Under the pieces are notes generated by a model. It was given only the letters and a program-made list of their open reading frames with translations. It did no database searches and was not told where the DNA came from. From Anabas testudineus (lineage: Eukaryota; Chordata; Actinopteri; Anabantiformes; Anabantidae), in NCBI RefSeq assembly GCF_900324465.2, contig NC_046623.1:10445721-10509720 (forward strand): a stretch of DNA of 64,000 nucleotides. The letters run 5' to 3'. The position numbers and the translations under genes were made by a program. This document shows, piece after piece, positions 24,943-34,636 of the stretch. Within the stretch, counting starts at the first letter, position 1, and the number at the start of each line of letters is the position of its first letter.

Positions 24943-25180
24943 CGCGCTTTTGCATAGTTGTGTCCTGCGTATCTGGTCGCACGGCACGGCAGAGAGCCTT
25001 AGGTCGCTGGGTGGACTCCTGCTCGGAAGATGCGCCCTCTCATAGTGGTGTCTTGCTAATCTGTCCACACTGCACGTAATGTTCAGTCTTCAGTAAACAA
25101 CGTTATGCTGTTAAGAGAGTAATGTTAAACATGACATTTAGATTTTCTGGACACCCTGGATGAAAAGCGTGCTTGTTTTT

Positions 25181-25506
25181 ACTTTGATAGCTCAGTTGGG
25201 GGGGCCGAGGAGATTCTTTAAAAACGATTTCCTTCCTTGTTGAACAGGCATGCAGAGTGAGCCACGTGGCCTGTCTTCTGCTTAGTCTCCATTCATTTGC
25301 TCAGGCTTTTAAGAGCATCATGCTAAACACGAGATTTTGTTTTTCTGGACAACCTGCATCTAAAACCTTGCCTTCATCTTGCATGAAATTGGCATGGAAG
25401 CCATCAAGTCAAAATCACGACGTTGCACAGCTGCTCCATGGTGACTGCTTGGTTTTTGCCGGGCTAATCAAGGCAGCAATCCTTAGGTCGCTAGTTCAAA
25501 TGGTCC
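25181..25506 (+). pseudogene. Split tRNA-Tyr relic 6
   Basis: Split halves as in relic 1; the 5' half has GTTGGGGGGG instead of GTTGGTGGGG. Confidence 0.72.
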
Positions 25507-25750
25507 ACGGGATGGCTGTTCTTCCCCATCTAATGTTCATTCTTTAGTGAACAACATTAGGTTCACTCTTTTTTGTCACTCTAAAACTCAAGTTGAGAAC
25601 AATTCCCTTGTTCAACAGGCAAGCAGAGTGAGCCACGTGGCCCTTCTTCTGGCTAGTCTCCATTTATTTGCTCAGGCGTTTAAGAATGATATGTGAAAAC
25701 ATGAGAGTTTGATTTTGCGCAGAACCTGTGGAGAAAGAGGCCCTGTTCTT

Positions 25751-25840
25751 CCTTCGATAGCTCAGTTGGTAGAGCGGAGGACTGTAGAGTGCATCATGGC
25801 AGAGATCCTTAGGTCGCTGGTTCGACTCCGGCTCGAAGGA
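25751..25840 (+). tRNA. tRNA-Tyr(GUA) copy 10
   Basis: Canonical boxes, stems and intron. Confidence 0.96.
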
Positions 25841-26078
25841 CGCGCTTTTGCATAGTTGTGTCCTGCGTATCTGATCGCACGGCACGGCGGAGAGCCTTAG
25901 GTCGCTGGGTGGACTCCTGCTCGGAAGATGCGCCTTCTCATAGTGGTGTCTTGCTAATCTGTCCACACTGCACGTAATGTTCAGTCTTCAGTAAACAACG
26001 TTATGCTGTTAAGAGAGTAATGTTAAACATGACATTTAGATTTTCTGGACACCCTGGATGAAAAGCGTGCTTGTTTTT

Positions 26079-26404
26079 ACTTTGATAGCTCAGTTGGTGG
26101 GGCCGAGGAGATTCTTTAAAAACGATTTCCTTCCTTGTTGAACAGGCATGCAGAGTGAGCCACGTGGCCTGTCTTCTGCTTAGTCTCCATTCATTTGCTC
26201 AGGCTTTTAAGAGCATCATGCTAAACACGAGATTTTGTTTTTCTGGACAACCTGCATCTAAAACCTTGCCTTCATCTTGCATGAAATTGGCATGGAAGCC
26301 ATCAAGTCAAAATCACGACGTTGCACAGCTGCTCCATGGTGACTGCTTGGTTTTTGCCAGGCTAATCAAGGCAGCAATCCTTAGGTCGCTAGTTCAAATG
26401 GTCC
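26079..26404 (+). pseudogene. Split tRNA-Tyr relic 7
   Basis: Split halves as in relic 1. Confidence 0.72.
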
Positions 26405-26648
26405 ACGGGATGGCTGTTCTTCCCCATCTAATGTTCATTCTTTAGTGAACAACATTAGGTTCACTCTTTTTTGTCACTCTAAAACTCAAGTTGAGAACAA
26501 TTCCCTTGTTCAACAGGCAAGCAGAGTGAGCCACGTGGCCCTTCTTCTGGCTAGTCTCCATTTATTTGCTCAGGCGTTTAAGAATGATATGTGAAAACAT
26601 GAGAGTTTGATTTTGCGCAGAACCTGTGGAGAAAGAGGCCCTGTTCTT

Positions 26649-26738
26649 CCTTCGATAGCTCAGTTGGTAGAGCGGAGGACTGTAGAGTGCATCATGGCAG
26701 AGATCCTTAGGTCGCTGGTTCGACTCCGGCTCGAAGGA
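26649..26738 (+). tRNA. tRNA-Tyr(GUA) copy 11
   Basis: Canonical; exactly 898 bp from copy 10. Confidence 0.96.
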
Positions 26739-26976
26739 CGCGCTTTTGCATAGTTGTGTCCTGCGTATCTGGTCGCACGGCACGGCAGAGAGCCTTAGGT
26801 CGCTGGGTGGACTCCTGCTCGGAAGATGCGCCCTCTCATAGTGGTGTCTTGCTAATCTGTCCACACTGCACGTAATGTTCAGTCTTCAGTAAACAACGTT
26901 ATGCTGTTAAGAGAGTAATGTTAAACATGACATTTAGATTTTCTGGACACCCTGGATGAAAAGCGTGCTTGTTTTT

Positions 26977-27302
26977 ACTTTGATAGCTCAGTTGGTGGGG
27001 CCGAGGAGATTCTTTAAAAACTGATTTCCTTCCTTGTTGAACAGGCATGCAGAGTGAGCCACGTGGCCTGTCTTCTGCTTAGTCTCCATTCATTTGCTCA
27101 GGCTTTTAAGAGCATCATGCTAAACACGAGATTTTCATTTTCTGGACAACCTGCATCTAAACCTTGCCTTCATCTTGCATGAAATTGGCATGGAAGCCAT
27201 CAAGTCAAAATCACGACGTTGCACAGCTGCTCCATGGTGACTGCTTGGTTTTTGCCAGGCTAATCAAGGCAGCAATCCTTAGGTCGCTAGTTCAAATGGT
27301 CC
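26977..27302 (+). pseudogene. Split tRNA-Tyr relic 8
   Basis: Split halves as in relic 1; followed by CCACTGG rather than CCACGGG. Confidence 0.72.
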
Positions 27303-27545
27303 ACTGGATGGCTGTTCTTCCCCATCTAATGTTCATTCTTTAGTGAACAACATTAGGTTCACTCTTTTTTGTCACTCTAAAACTCAAGTTGAGAACAATT
27401 CCCTTGTTCAACAGGCAAGCAGAGTGAGCCACGTGGCCCTTCTTCTGGCTAGTCTCCATTTATTTGCTCAGGCGTTTAAGAATGATATGTGAAAACATGA
27501 GAGTTTGATTTTGCGCAGAACCTGTGGAGAAAGAGGCCTGTTCTT

Positions 27546-27635
27546 CCTTCGATAGCTCAGTTGGTAGAGCGGAGGACTGTAGAGTGCATCATGGCAGAGA
27601 TCCTTAGGTCGCTGGTTCGACTCCGGCTCGAAGGA
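27546..27635 (+). tRNA. tRNA-Tyr(GUA) copy 12
   Basis: Canonical; last intact copy before the LINE insertion. Confidence 0.96.
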
Positions 27636-28194
27636 CGCGCTTTTGCATAGTTGTGTCCTGCGTATCTGGTCGCACGGCACGGCAGAGAGCCTTAGGTCGC
27701 TGGGTGGACTCCTGCTCGGAAGATGCGCCTTCTCATAGTGGTGTCTTGCTAATCTGTCCACACTGCACGTAATGTTCAGTCTTCAGTAAACAACGTTATG
27801 CTGTTAGAGACGTAATGTTAAACATGACAATTAGATTTTCTGGACACCCTGGATGAAAAGCGTGCTTGTTTTTACTTTGATAGCTCAGTTGGTGGGGCCG
27901 AGGAGATTCTTTAAAAACGATTTCCTTCCTTGTTGAACAGGCATGCAGAGTGAGCCACGTGGCCTGTCTTCTGCTTAGTCTCCATTCATTTGCTCAGGCT
28001 TTTAAGAGCATCATGCTAAACACGAGATTTTGTTTTTCTGGACAACCTGCATCTAAAACCTTGCCTTCATCTTGCATGAAATTGGCATGGAAGCCATCAA
28101 GTCAAAATCACGACATTGCACAGCTGCTCCATGGTGACTGCTTGGTTTTTGCCAGGCTAATCAAGGCAGCAATCCTTAGGTCGCTAGTTCAAAT

Positions 28195-31100
28195 TCAATT
28201 CAATTCAATTCAATTCAATTTTATTTGTAGAGCGCTTTTTACAATTGACATTGTCACAAAGCAGCTTTACACAACCAAAGAACAGTACATGAACAGTGTA
28301 TGTGTATGAGTCATAATAATGTGATTGTCCCTGATGAGCAAGCCCAGGGCGACAGTGGCAAGGAAAAACTCCCTGAGAAGGCAACAGGAAGAAACCTTGA
28401 GAGGAACCAGACTCAACAGGGAACCCATCCTCATATGGGTGATTACATGCTGTGTAGGCAGCAGTCCAGTATAACAGTTAAAGTATTTTAAGTTAATATG
28501 GAGTCCAGTTAGTTATTGCAGGCAGACTAGTTCCATTCCTTGACTATCGAGCGTTGAGTCGAGACCTCCAAGAAACAGCTTCCGACGTCCGCCGAGGCCG
28601 GGACCGACATCATAGTAGCTTGTGACCAATCCAGTCTCCAAACGCATCCCAAAGGGCAAACGGTGGATCCAGGCGACGAGATCTCCAGCCAGAAGTTGGG
28701 CATCAGGACGAGTCAGACAGGTCCAGAGGGCAAAGGGTGGAATGACGTGTAGCTCGACAGAGAGACAGGAAGAGGGAAAAGAGAGAGGGAGAGGGAAAGA
28801 GAGAGAAGAGGAGAGATTGCAGTTAGTTGTATTCACAGTCAGATAAAGTTTGAGGTGAATGTATATTTAGTGTAGTGCAGCAGGGACTCCGGCAGGACTA
28901 ACTATGACAGCCTAACTAAAAGGGTGGGTTCAGAAGAAAACACAGACATGAGGGCGCACTGGGATGTAGAGCAACCAAACACTTCACCATCAACAAACCC
29001 GAGTGATCAGTGAGAGTTGGGAAGACAGCATCTAAACATACCAGTTCACCATAAAGCTCTACGTCCATGAGTCCTTCCCAGATCTATTTACTCAAATGCT
29101 TGACTAAATAGGTAGGTTTTCAGCCTAGACTTAAACACTGAGACTGTGTCTGAGTCCCGAACGCTATTTGGAAGGCTATTCCATAACTTTGGGGCTTTGT
29201 AAGAAAAAGCTCTGCCCCCAGCTGTAGTTTTTAGGATACGAGGTACTGACAGGCAGCCAGCATCCTTTGAGCGAAGTAGGCGTGGTGGATCATAAGACAC
29301 TAGCAGTTCACTTAGATAATGCGGCGCAAGACCATTTAATGCTTTAAATGTCAAAAGTAGTATTTTAAAATCAATGCGAAATTTCACGGGGAGCCAATGA
29401 AGTGTAGATAAGATAGGCGTGATGTGATCGTATCTTCTGGTTCGAGTGAGGACTCTCGCTGCTGCATTCTGAACTAACTGAAGCTTGTTTATGCACCTGG
29501 CTGAACAGCCAGACAGTAAGGCATTACAGTAGTCCAACCTAGAGGTGATGAAAGCATGGACTAATTTTTCTGCATCATTTAGTGACAAAATATTCCTTAT
29601 CTTGGCAATATTTCTGAGGTGAAAGAAAGCTGTCCTGGTGACATTATCTACATGAGCTTCAAATGAAAGACTGGAATCTAGAATTACACCAAGGTCTTTG
29701 ACTGTTGCACTAGATGTAACGGAAAGGCCATCTAGAGTTACGGTGTGGTCTAACATCTTGCTTCTAGCTGCAGATGATCCTATAACTAGTACTTCTGTCT
29801 TATCAGGATTTAGCAGAAGGAAGTTAATTAGCATCCAGTCTCGTATATCCTTTACACATTGCTCAACTTTATTAAGCAGTTTGATCTCATCTGGTTTTGA
29901 TGAAACATATAACTGTGTGTCGTCAGCATAACAATGAAAGTTAATACCATGTTTACGGATAATGTTGCCCAGAGGAAGCATGTAGAGGGAAAAAAGCAGG
30001 GGGCCTAAAACTGAACCCTGTGGAACACCAAACTCCACTGGAGAGCATGTGGAGTAATCGCCATTTAGATCTACATACTGATAACGATCAGTCAAATAGG
30101 ACCTAAGCCAGGAGAGGGCCGTTCCCTTAATTCCAACAACATTTTCTAGTCTGTGAAGGAGAATGCTATGGTCAATAGTGTCGAAAGCTGCACTGAGATC
30201 GAGTAGCACAAGCATAGAGACACTACCCTGATCAGAGGCCAATAGGAGGTCATTTACTACTTTAACAAGGGCCGTCTCTGTGCTGTGATGAGGCCTAAAT
30301 CCTGACTGATAGAGTTCATGTATGTTATTTCTATGAAGATACGAGGATAGCTGCCCAGCTACTATCTTTTCGAGAATCTTTGAGATAAAGGGGAGGTTTG
30401 ATATCGGCCTGTAATTTGACAGCTGACAAGGGTCGAGATCAGGTTTCTTGATTAGCGGTTTAATAACTGCTAATTTAAAACACTTTGGGACATACCCACA
30501 GCTGAGTGAGGAATTTATGATTGTCAGCAGGGGTTCTATTATTTCTGGCACTATCTGTTTTAGAAAGTGTGTCGGTATAGGGTCTAATGTACAGGTTGAA
30601 GATTTTGCAGAAGAGATGAGTGAAATTAGTTCATTCTCTTCAAGAGGAGTAAAGTAATCTAGGTACTGATCTGCTGAGGTTAGCTCGTCACCTGCGTCAA
30701 CTAAATTGTCTGGTTTTAAAGCTTGAATTTTCTGCCTTATATTTACAATTTTGTTATTGAAAAAGTTCATGAAGTCCTCACTACTGCACAACGTTGTTGT
30801 GGAGATATCTGCAGTGGTTTTCTTTCTAGTTAATTTGGCTACTGTATTAAATAAAAATCTAGGGTTGTTTTTGTTGTTTTCTATGAGAGTGGAGAGATAC
30901 GTTGATCTAGCTGCACTAAGAGCTTTTTTATAGTTCAGGATGCTCTCCTTCCACGCTATCTGGAATACTAACAGTTTAGTTTGGCGCCATTTACGTTCTA
31001 ACTTTCGAGTAGTCTGTTTTAAGACGCGCGTGTCATCGTTATACCAAGGAGCAAGTTTCTTATCTCTAATGACTTTTCTTTTAACTGGAGCTACTTTATC

Positions 31101-31889
31101 TAAGGTATAATGTAATGACGACTCGAGATATTCAGTCGCCTGGTCTAGTTCTGTGGTGTCAGACGGTGATCCAATCAAAGTTGATAACTCTGGAAGATTA
31201 CTAATAAAGCTCTGTGCGGTAGTTGATGTAAATGTACGTTTAATGCGATAGCGCGGCGCTGAGTATACATTGTTAATATGACACACTGTAGTTGAAACAA
31301 GATAGTGGTCTGAGATAACTTCAGACAGTGGGAGCGTAAGTAAATTTCTTATACTTAAACCGAATGATATTATTAAATCTAAGGTGTGACCCGCTTTATG
31401 AGTGGGTCCTACTACACACTGATCTACTCCTAGCGAGTCCAATATGGACATAAATGCTGTTCTCAGAGGGTCTTCTGGATTCTCAAAGTGAATATTAAAA
31501 TCTCCAGCAATTAACGCTTTGTCTACAGAAACAACTAGGTTAGAAAGGAAATCTGCAAATTCACAAAGAAATTCAGAGTAGGGCCCTGGGGGTCTGTAAA
31601 TGATAATTAGCGGGATCGGCTGAGCAGACTTTATATTTGTATCTATACTTGTTATGTTACTATAAAGACATTCAAAAGCTTTAAATTTGTGTACATGCTT
31701 TTGTACGATAGTCAGTTTATCATTATAAATAACTGCGACACCTCCTCCTCTACCAGTCAGACGAGGCTGGTGAATGTAGCTGTATCCAGGAGGAGTTGCT
31801 TCATTTAAAGCTACATACTCGTCCTGTTTAATCCAGGTTTCTGTTAAACAGAGTATATCAAACTCCTGATCTGTGATAGTTTCATTAAC
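28195..31889 (-). mobile_element. CR1/L2-type LINE, 5'-truncated, with 9-bp target-site duplication
   Basis: The element lies in reverse orientation. Its 3' end, at the low-coordinate side, is a pentamer tail reading TTCAATTCAATTCAATTCAA on the plus strand. A ~890-bp 3' UTR with the fish-repeat phrase GGCAAGGAAAAACTCCCTGA precedes the tail. The 5' end is cut inside the endonuclease domain. The duplicated target AGTTCAAAT is at 28186-28194 and 31890-31898. Both copies are identical and the reading frame is undamaged, so the insertion is recent. Clade assignment (L2 or a near relative) is from recall of the motifs. Confidence 0.9.
29088..31889 (-). CDS. LINE ORF2 (partial AP endonuclease plus reverse transcriptase)
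   Basis: The frame is open without a stop from the truncated 5' end (31889) to 29088, about 933 codons; the first internal Met is at 31451. The N-terminal part shows AP-endonuclease motifs [19 protein letters not shown] and [11 protein letters not shown]. The reverse transcriptase follows with [44 protein letters not shown] and the catalytic YADDTQLYV (residues ~508-516 counted from the internal Met). The product would copy LINE RNA by target-primed reverse transcription. Because the endonuclease N-terminus and any ORF1 are missing, this copy is not autonomous. Confidence 0.92.
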   Translation of the reverse strand, partial: VNETITDQEFDILCLTETWIKQDEYVALNEATPPGYSYIHQPRLTGRGGGVAVIYNDKLTIVQKHVHKFKAFECLYSNITSIDTNIKSAQPIPLIIIYRPPGPYSEFLCEFADFLSNLVVSVDKALIAGDFNIHFENPEDPLRTAFMSILDSLGVDQCVVGPTHKAGHTLDLIISFGLSIRNLLTLPLSEVISDHYLVSTTVCHINNVYSAPRYRIKRTFTSTTAQSFISNLPELSTLIGSPSDTTELDQATEYLESSLHYTLDKVAPVKRKVIRDKKLAPWYNDDTRVLKQTTRKLERKWRQTKLLVFQIAWKESILNYKKALSAARSTYLSTLIENNKNNPRFLFNTVAKLTRKKTTADISTTTLCSSEDFMNFFNNKIVNIRQKIQALKPDNLVDAGDELTSADQYLDYFTPLEENELISLISSAKSSTCTLDPIPTHFLKQIVPEIIEPLLTIINSSLSCGYVPKCFKLAVIKPLIKKPDLDPCQLSNYRPISNLPFISKILEKIVAGQLSSYLHRNNIHELYQSGFRPHHSTETALVKVVNDLLLASDQGSVSMLVLLDLSAAFDTIDHSILLHRLENVVGIKGTALSWLRSYLTDRYQYVDLNGDYSTCSPVEFGVPQGSVLGPLLFSLYMLPLGNIIRKHGINFHCYADDTQLYVSSKPDEIKLLNKVEQCVKDIRDWMLINFLLLNPDKTEVLVIGSSAARSKMLDHTVTLDGLSVTSSATVKDLGVILDSSLSFEAHVDNVTRTAFFHLRNIAKIRNILSLNDAEKLVHAFITSRLDYCNALLSGCSARCINKLQLVQNAAARVLTRTRRYDHITPILSTLHWLPVKFRIDFKILLLTFKALNGLAPHYLSELLVSYDPPRLLRSKDAGCLSVPRILKTTAGGRAFSYKAPKLWNSLPNSVRDSDTVSVFKSRLKTYLFSQAFE

Positions 31890-32147
31890 AGTTCAAATGG
31901 TCCACGGGATGGCTGTTCTTCCCCATCTAATGTTCATTCTTTAGTGAACAACATTAGGTTCACTCTTTTTTGTCACTCTAAAACTCAAGTTGAGAACAAT
32001 TCCCTTGTTCAACAGGCAAGCAGAGTGAGCCACGTGGCCCTTCTTCTGGCTAGTCTCCATTTATTTGCTCAGGCGTTTAAGAATGATATGTGAAAACATG
32101 AGAGTTTGATTTTGCGCAGAACCTGTGGAGTAAGAGGCCTTGTTCTT

Positions 32148-32237
32148 CCTTCGATACATCAGTTGGTAGAGCGGAGGACTGTAGAGTGCATCATGGCAGA
32201 GATCCTTAGGTCGCTGGTTCGACTCCGGCTCGAAGGA
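32148..32237 (+). pseudogene. tRNA-Tyr(GUA) copy 13, broken A box
   Basis: Same TACATCAG A-box change and GTGGAGTAAG flank as copies 7 and 8, but ~8 kb away, so the defective version has spread within the array. Confidence 0.8.
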
Positions 32238-32476
32238 CGCGCTTTTGCATAGTTGTGTCCTGCGTATCTGGTCGCACGGCACGGCAGAGAGCCTTAGGTC
32301 GCTGGGTGGACTCCTGCTCGGAAGATGCGCCTTCTCATAGTGGTGTCTTGCTAATCTGTCCACACTGCACGTAATGTTCAGTCTTCAGTAAACAACGTTA
32401 TGCTGTTGAGACACTAATGTTAAACATGACAATTAGATTTTCTGGACACCCTGGATGGAAAAGCGTGCTTGTTTTT

Positions 32477-32802
32477 ACTTTGATAGCTCAGTTGGTGGGG
32501 CCGAGGAGATTCTTTAAAAACGATTTCCTTCCTTGTTGAACAGGCATGCAGAGTGAGCCACGTGGCCTGTCTTCTGCTTAGTCTCCATTCATTTGCTCAG
32601 GCTTTTAAGAGCATCATGCTAAACACGAGATTTTGTTTTTCTGGAAAACCTGCATCTAAAACCTTGCCTTCATCTTGCATGCAATTGGAATGGAAGCCAT
32701 CAAGTCAAAATCACGACATTGCACAGCTGCTCCATGGTGACTGCTTGGTTTTTGCCAGGCTAATCAAGGCAGCAATCCTTAGGTCGCTAGTTCAAATGGT
32801 CC
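32477..32802 (+). pseudogene. Split tRNA-Tyr relic 10
   Basis: Split halves as in relic 1. Confidence 0.72.
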
Positions 32803-33046
32803 ACGGGATGGCTGTTCTTCCCCATCTAATGTTCATTCTTTAGTGAACAACATTAGGTTCACTCTTTTTTGTCACTCTAAAACTCAAGTTGAGAACAATT
32901 CCCTTGTTCAACAGGCAAGCAGAGTGAGCCACGTGGCCCTTCTTCTGGCTAGTCTCCATTTATTTGCTCAGGCGTTTAAGAATGATATGTGAAAACATGA
33001 GAGTTTGATTTTGCGCAGAACCTGTGGAGAAAGAGGCCTTGTTCTT

Positions 33047-33136
33047 CCTTCGATAGCTCAGTTGGTAGAGCGGAGGACTGTAGAGTGCATCATGGCAGAG
33101 ATCCTTAGGTCGCTGGTTCGACTCCGGCTCGAAGGA
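33047..33136 (+). tRNA. tRNA-Tyr(GUA) copy 14
   Basis: Canonical boxes, stems and 17-nt intron; the only fully canonical copy downstream of the LINE. Confidence 0.96.
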
Positions 33137-33375
33137 CGCGCTTTTGCATAGTTGTGTCCTGCGTATCTGGTCGCACGGCACGGCAGAGAGCCTTAGGTCG
33201 CTGGGTGGACTCCTGCTCGGAAGATGCGCCTTCTCATAGTGGTGTCTTGCTAATCTGTCCACACTGCACGTAATGTTCAGTCTTCAGTAAACAACGTTAT
33301 GCTGTTGAGACACTAATGTTAAACATGACAATTAGATTTTCTGGACACCCTGGATGGAAAAGCGTGCTTGTTTTT

Positions 33376-33701
33376 ACTTTGATAGCTCAGTTGGTGGGGC
33401 CGAGGAGATTCTTTAAAAACGATTTCCTTCCTTGTTGAACAGGCATGCAGAGTGAGCCACGTGGCCTGTCTTCTGCTTAGTCTCCATTCATTTGCTCAGG
33501 CTTTTAAGAGCATCATGCTAAACACGAGATTTTGTTTTTCTGGACAACCTGCATCTAAAACCTTGCCTTCATCTTGCATGAAATTGGCATGGAAGCCATC
33601 AAGTCAAAATCACGACATTGCACAGCTGCTCCATGGTGACTGCTTGGTTTTTGCCAGGCTAATCAAGGCAGCAATCCTTAGGTCGCTAGTTCAAATGGTC
33701 C
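33376..33701 (+). pseudogene. Split tRNA-Tyr relic 11
   Basis: Split halves as in relic 1; last of the series. Confidence 0.72.
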
Positions 33702-33863
33702 ACGGGATGGCTGTTCTTCCCCATCTAATGTTCATTCTTTAGTGAACAACATTAGGTTCACTCTTTTTTGTCACTCTAAAACTCAAGTTGAGAACAATTC
33801 CCTTGTTCAACAGGCAAGCAGAGTGAGCCACGTGGCCCTTCTTCTGGCTAGCCTCCATTTCTT

Positions 33864-33953
33864 CCTTCGATAGCTCAGTTGGTAGAGCGGAGAACTGTAG
33901 AGTGCATCATGGCAGAGATCCTTAGGTCGCTGGTTCGACTCCGGCTCGAAGGA
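33864..33953 (+). tRNA. tRNA-Tyr(GUA) copy 15, anticodon-stem variant, leader deleted
   Basis: GGAGAACTG replaces GGAGGACTG, giving an A-C mismatch in the anticodon stem. Both promoter boxes are intact. The ~80 bp of normal leader (ATTTATTTGCTCAGGCGTTT to GAGGCC) are deleted, so CTCCATTT abuts the gene, which explains the 817-bp spacing. It may be transcribed, but function is doubtful. Confidence 0.75.
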
Positions 33954-34369
33954 CGCGCTTTTGCATAGTTGTGTCCTGCGTATCTGGTCGCACGGCACGG
34001 CAGAGAGCCTTAGGTCGCTGGGTGGACTCCTGCTCGGAAGATGCGCCTTCTCATAGTGGTGTCTTGCTAATCTGTCCACACTGCACGTAATGTTCAGTCT
34101 TCAGTAAACAACGTTATGCTGTTGAGAGTGTAATGTTAAACATGACATCTAATGTTCATTCTTTAGTGAACAACATTAGGTTCACTCATTTTTGTCACTC
34201 TAAAACTCAAGTTGAGAACAATTCCCTTGTTCAACAGGCAAGCAGAGTGAGCCACGTGGCCCTTCTTCTGGCTAGTCTCCATTTATTTGCTCAGGCGTTT
34301 AAGAATAATATGTGAAAACATGAGAGTTTGATTTTCCGCAGAACCTGTGGAGAAAGCGGCCTTGTTCTT

Positions 34370-34459
34370 CCTTCGATAGCTCAGTTGGTAGCGCGGAGGA
34401 CTGGAGAGTGCATCATGGCAGAGATCCTTAGGTCGCTGGTTCGACTCCGGCTCAAAGGA
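34370..34459 (+). pseudogene. tRNA-Tyr-derived copy 16 with GGA anticodon
   Basis: Edge copy with several changes: GTAGCGCGG for GTAGAGCGG, CTGGAG for CTGTAG (anticodon GGA instead of GTA), and an acceptor-stem change CTCAAAGGA. The intron is unchanged. Most likely a decaying array-edge pseudogene. Confidence 0.8.
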
Positions 34460-34636
34460 CGCGCTTTTGCATAGTTGTGTCCTGCGTTTTTGGCTGTAAG
34501 ATCGGGTAGGTTTGGTCTTGTCGTGTAGCCTCGTAATGTTCATCAAGTGTCCTTGGGAGCACTGCAGTGTTACTCCCAGGCTCAGAAGAATGTAATGTTA
34601 AACATGAGATTTTGATTCTCTGGAGATCCTTAATAA

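Larger units (their letters stand above)
27874..31903 (+). pseudogene. Split tRNA-Tyr relic 9, interrupted by a LINE
   Basis: The 5' part is at 27874-28194. The last bases of the 3' half continue at 31899-31903 after the LINE and its target duplication. Without the insertion the unit length is ~898 bp, like its neighbours. Confidence 0.75.
18284..34636 (+). repeat. Tandem array of tRNA-Tyr units and split tRNA relics
   Basis: The whole interval, apart from the LINE at 28195-31889, is built of tandem units in one orientation. The short unit (~500 bp) has a leader (AGTGAGCCACGTGGCCCTTC and onward), a full tRNA-Tyr, and a trailing diverged copy of the tRNA 3' half. The long unit (~897 bp) adds ~395 bp carrying a split, degenerate tRNA-Tyr relic. 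Distances between successive tRNA starts are 505, 898, 895, 500, 894, 895, 503, 506, 898, 898, 897, (4602 including the LINE), 899, 817 and 506. The first unit (18284-18600) and the last (from 34460) are diverged, as expected of array edges. Confidence 0.93.

Noticed and set aside
20166-33742. Recurring plus-strand 96-codon frame (MSHVACLLLSLHS...)
   Set aside because: It overlaps the split tRNA relic and its insert. Several copies are interrupted (ATCTTAAACC instead of ATCTAAAACC) with no sign of selection.
19170-34546. Recurring minus-strand 87-100-codon frame (MDRLARHHYE...) in each array unit
   Set aside because: It is antisense to the tRNA-Tyr gene and its flanks. Conservation follows the DNA unit, not the codon positions.
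18284-34636. Array considered as a tRNA-derived SINE family
   Set aside because: Units lack A-rich or LINE-like tails and individual target duplications. They are head-to-tail with continuous flanks, and the tRNA bodies are intact with introns and terminators.
18284-34636. CRISPR-like array
   Set aside because: Units are hundreds of bases long with no short repeat plus unique spacer pattern, and the context is vertebrate.
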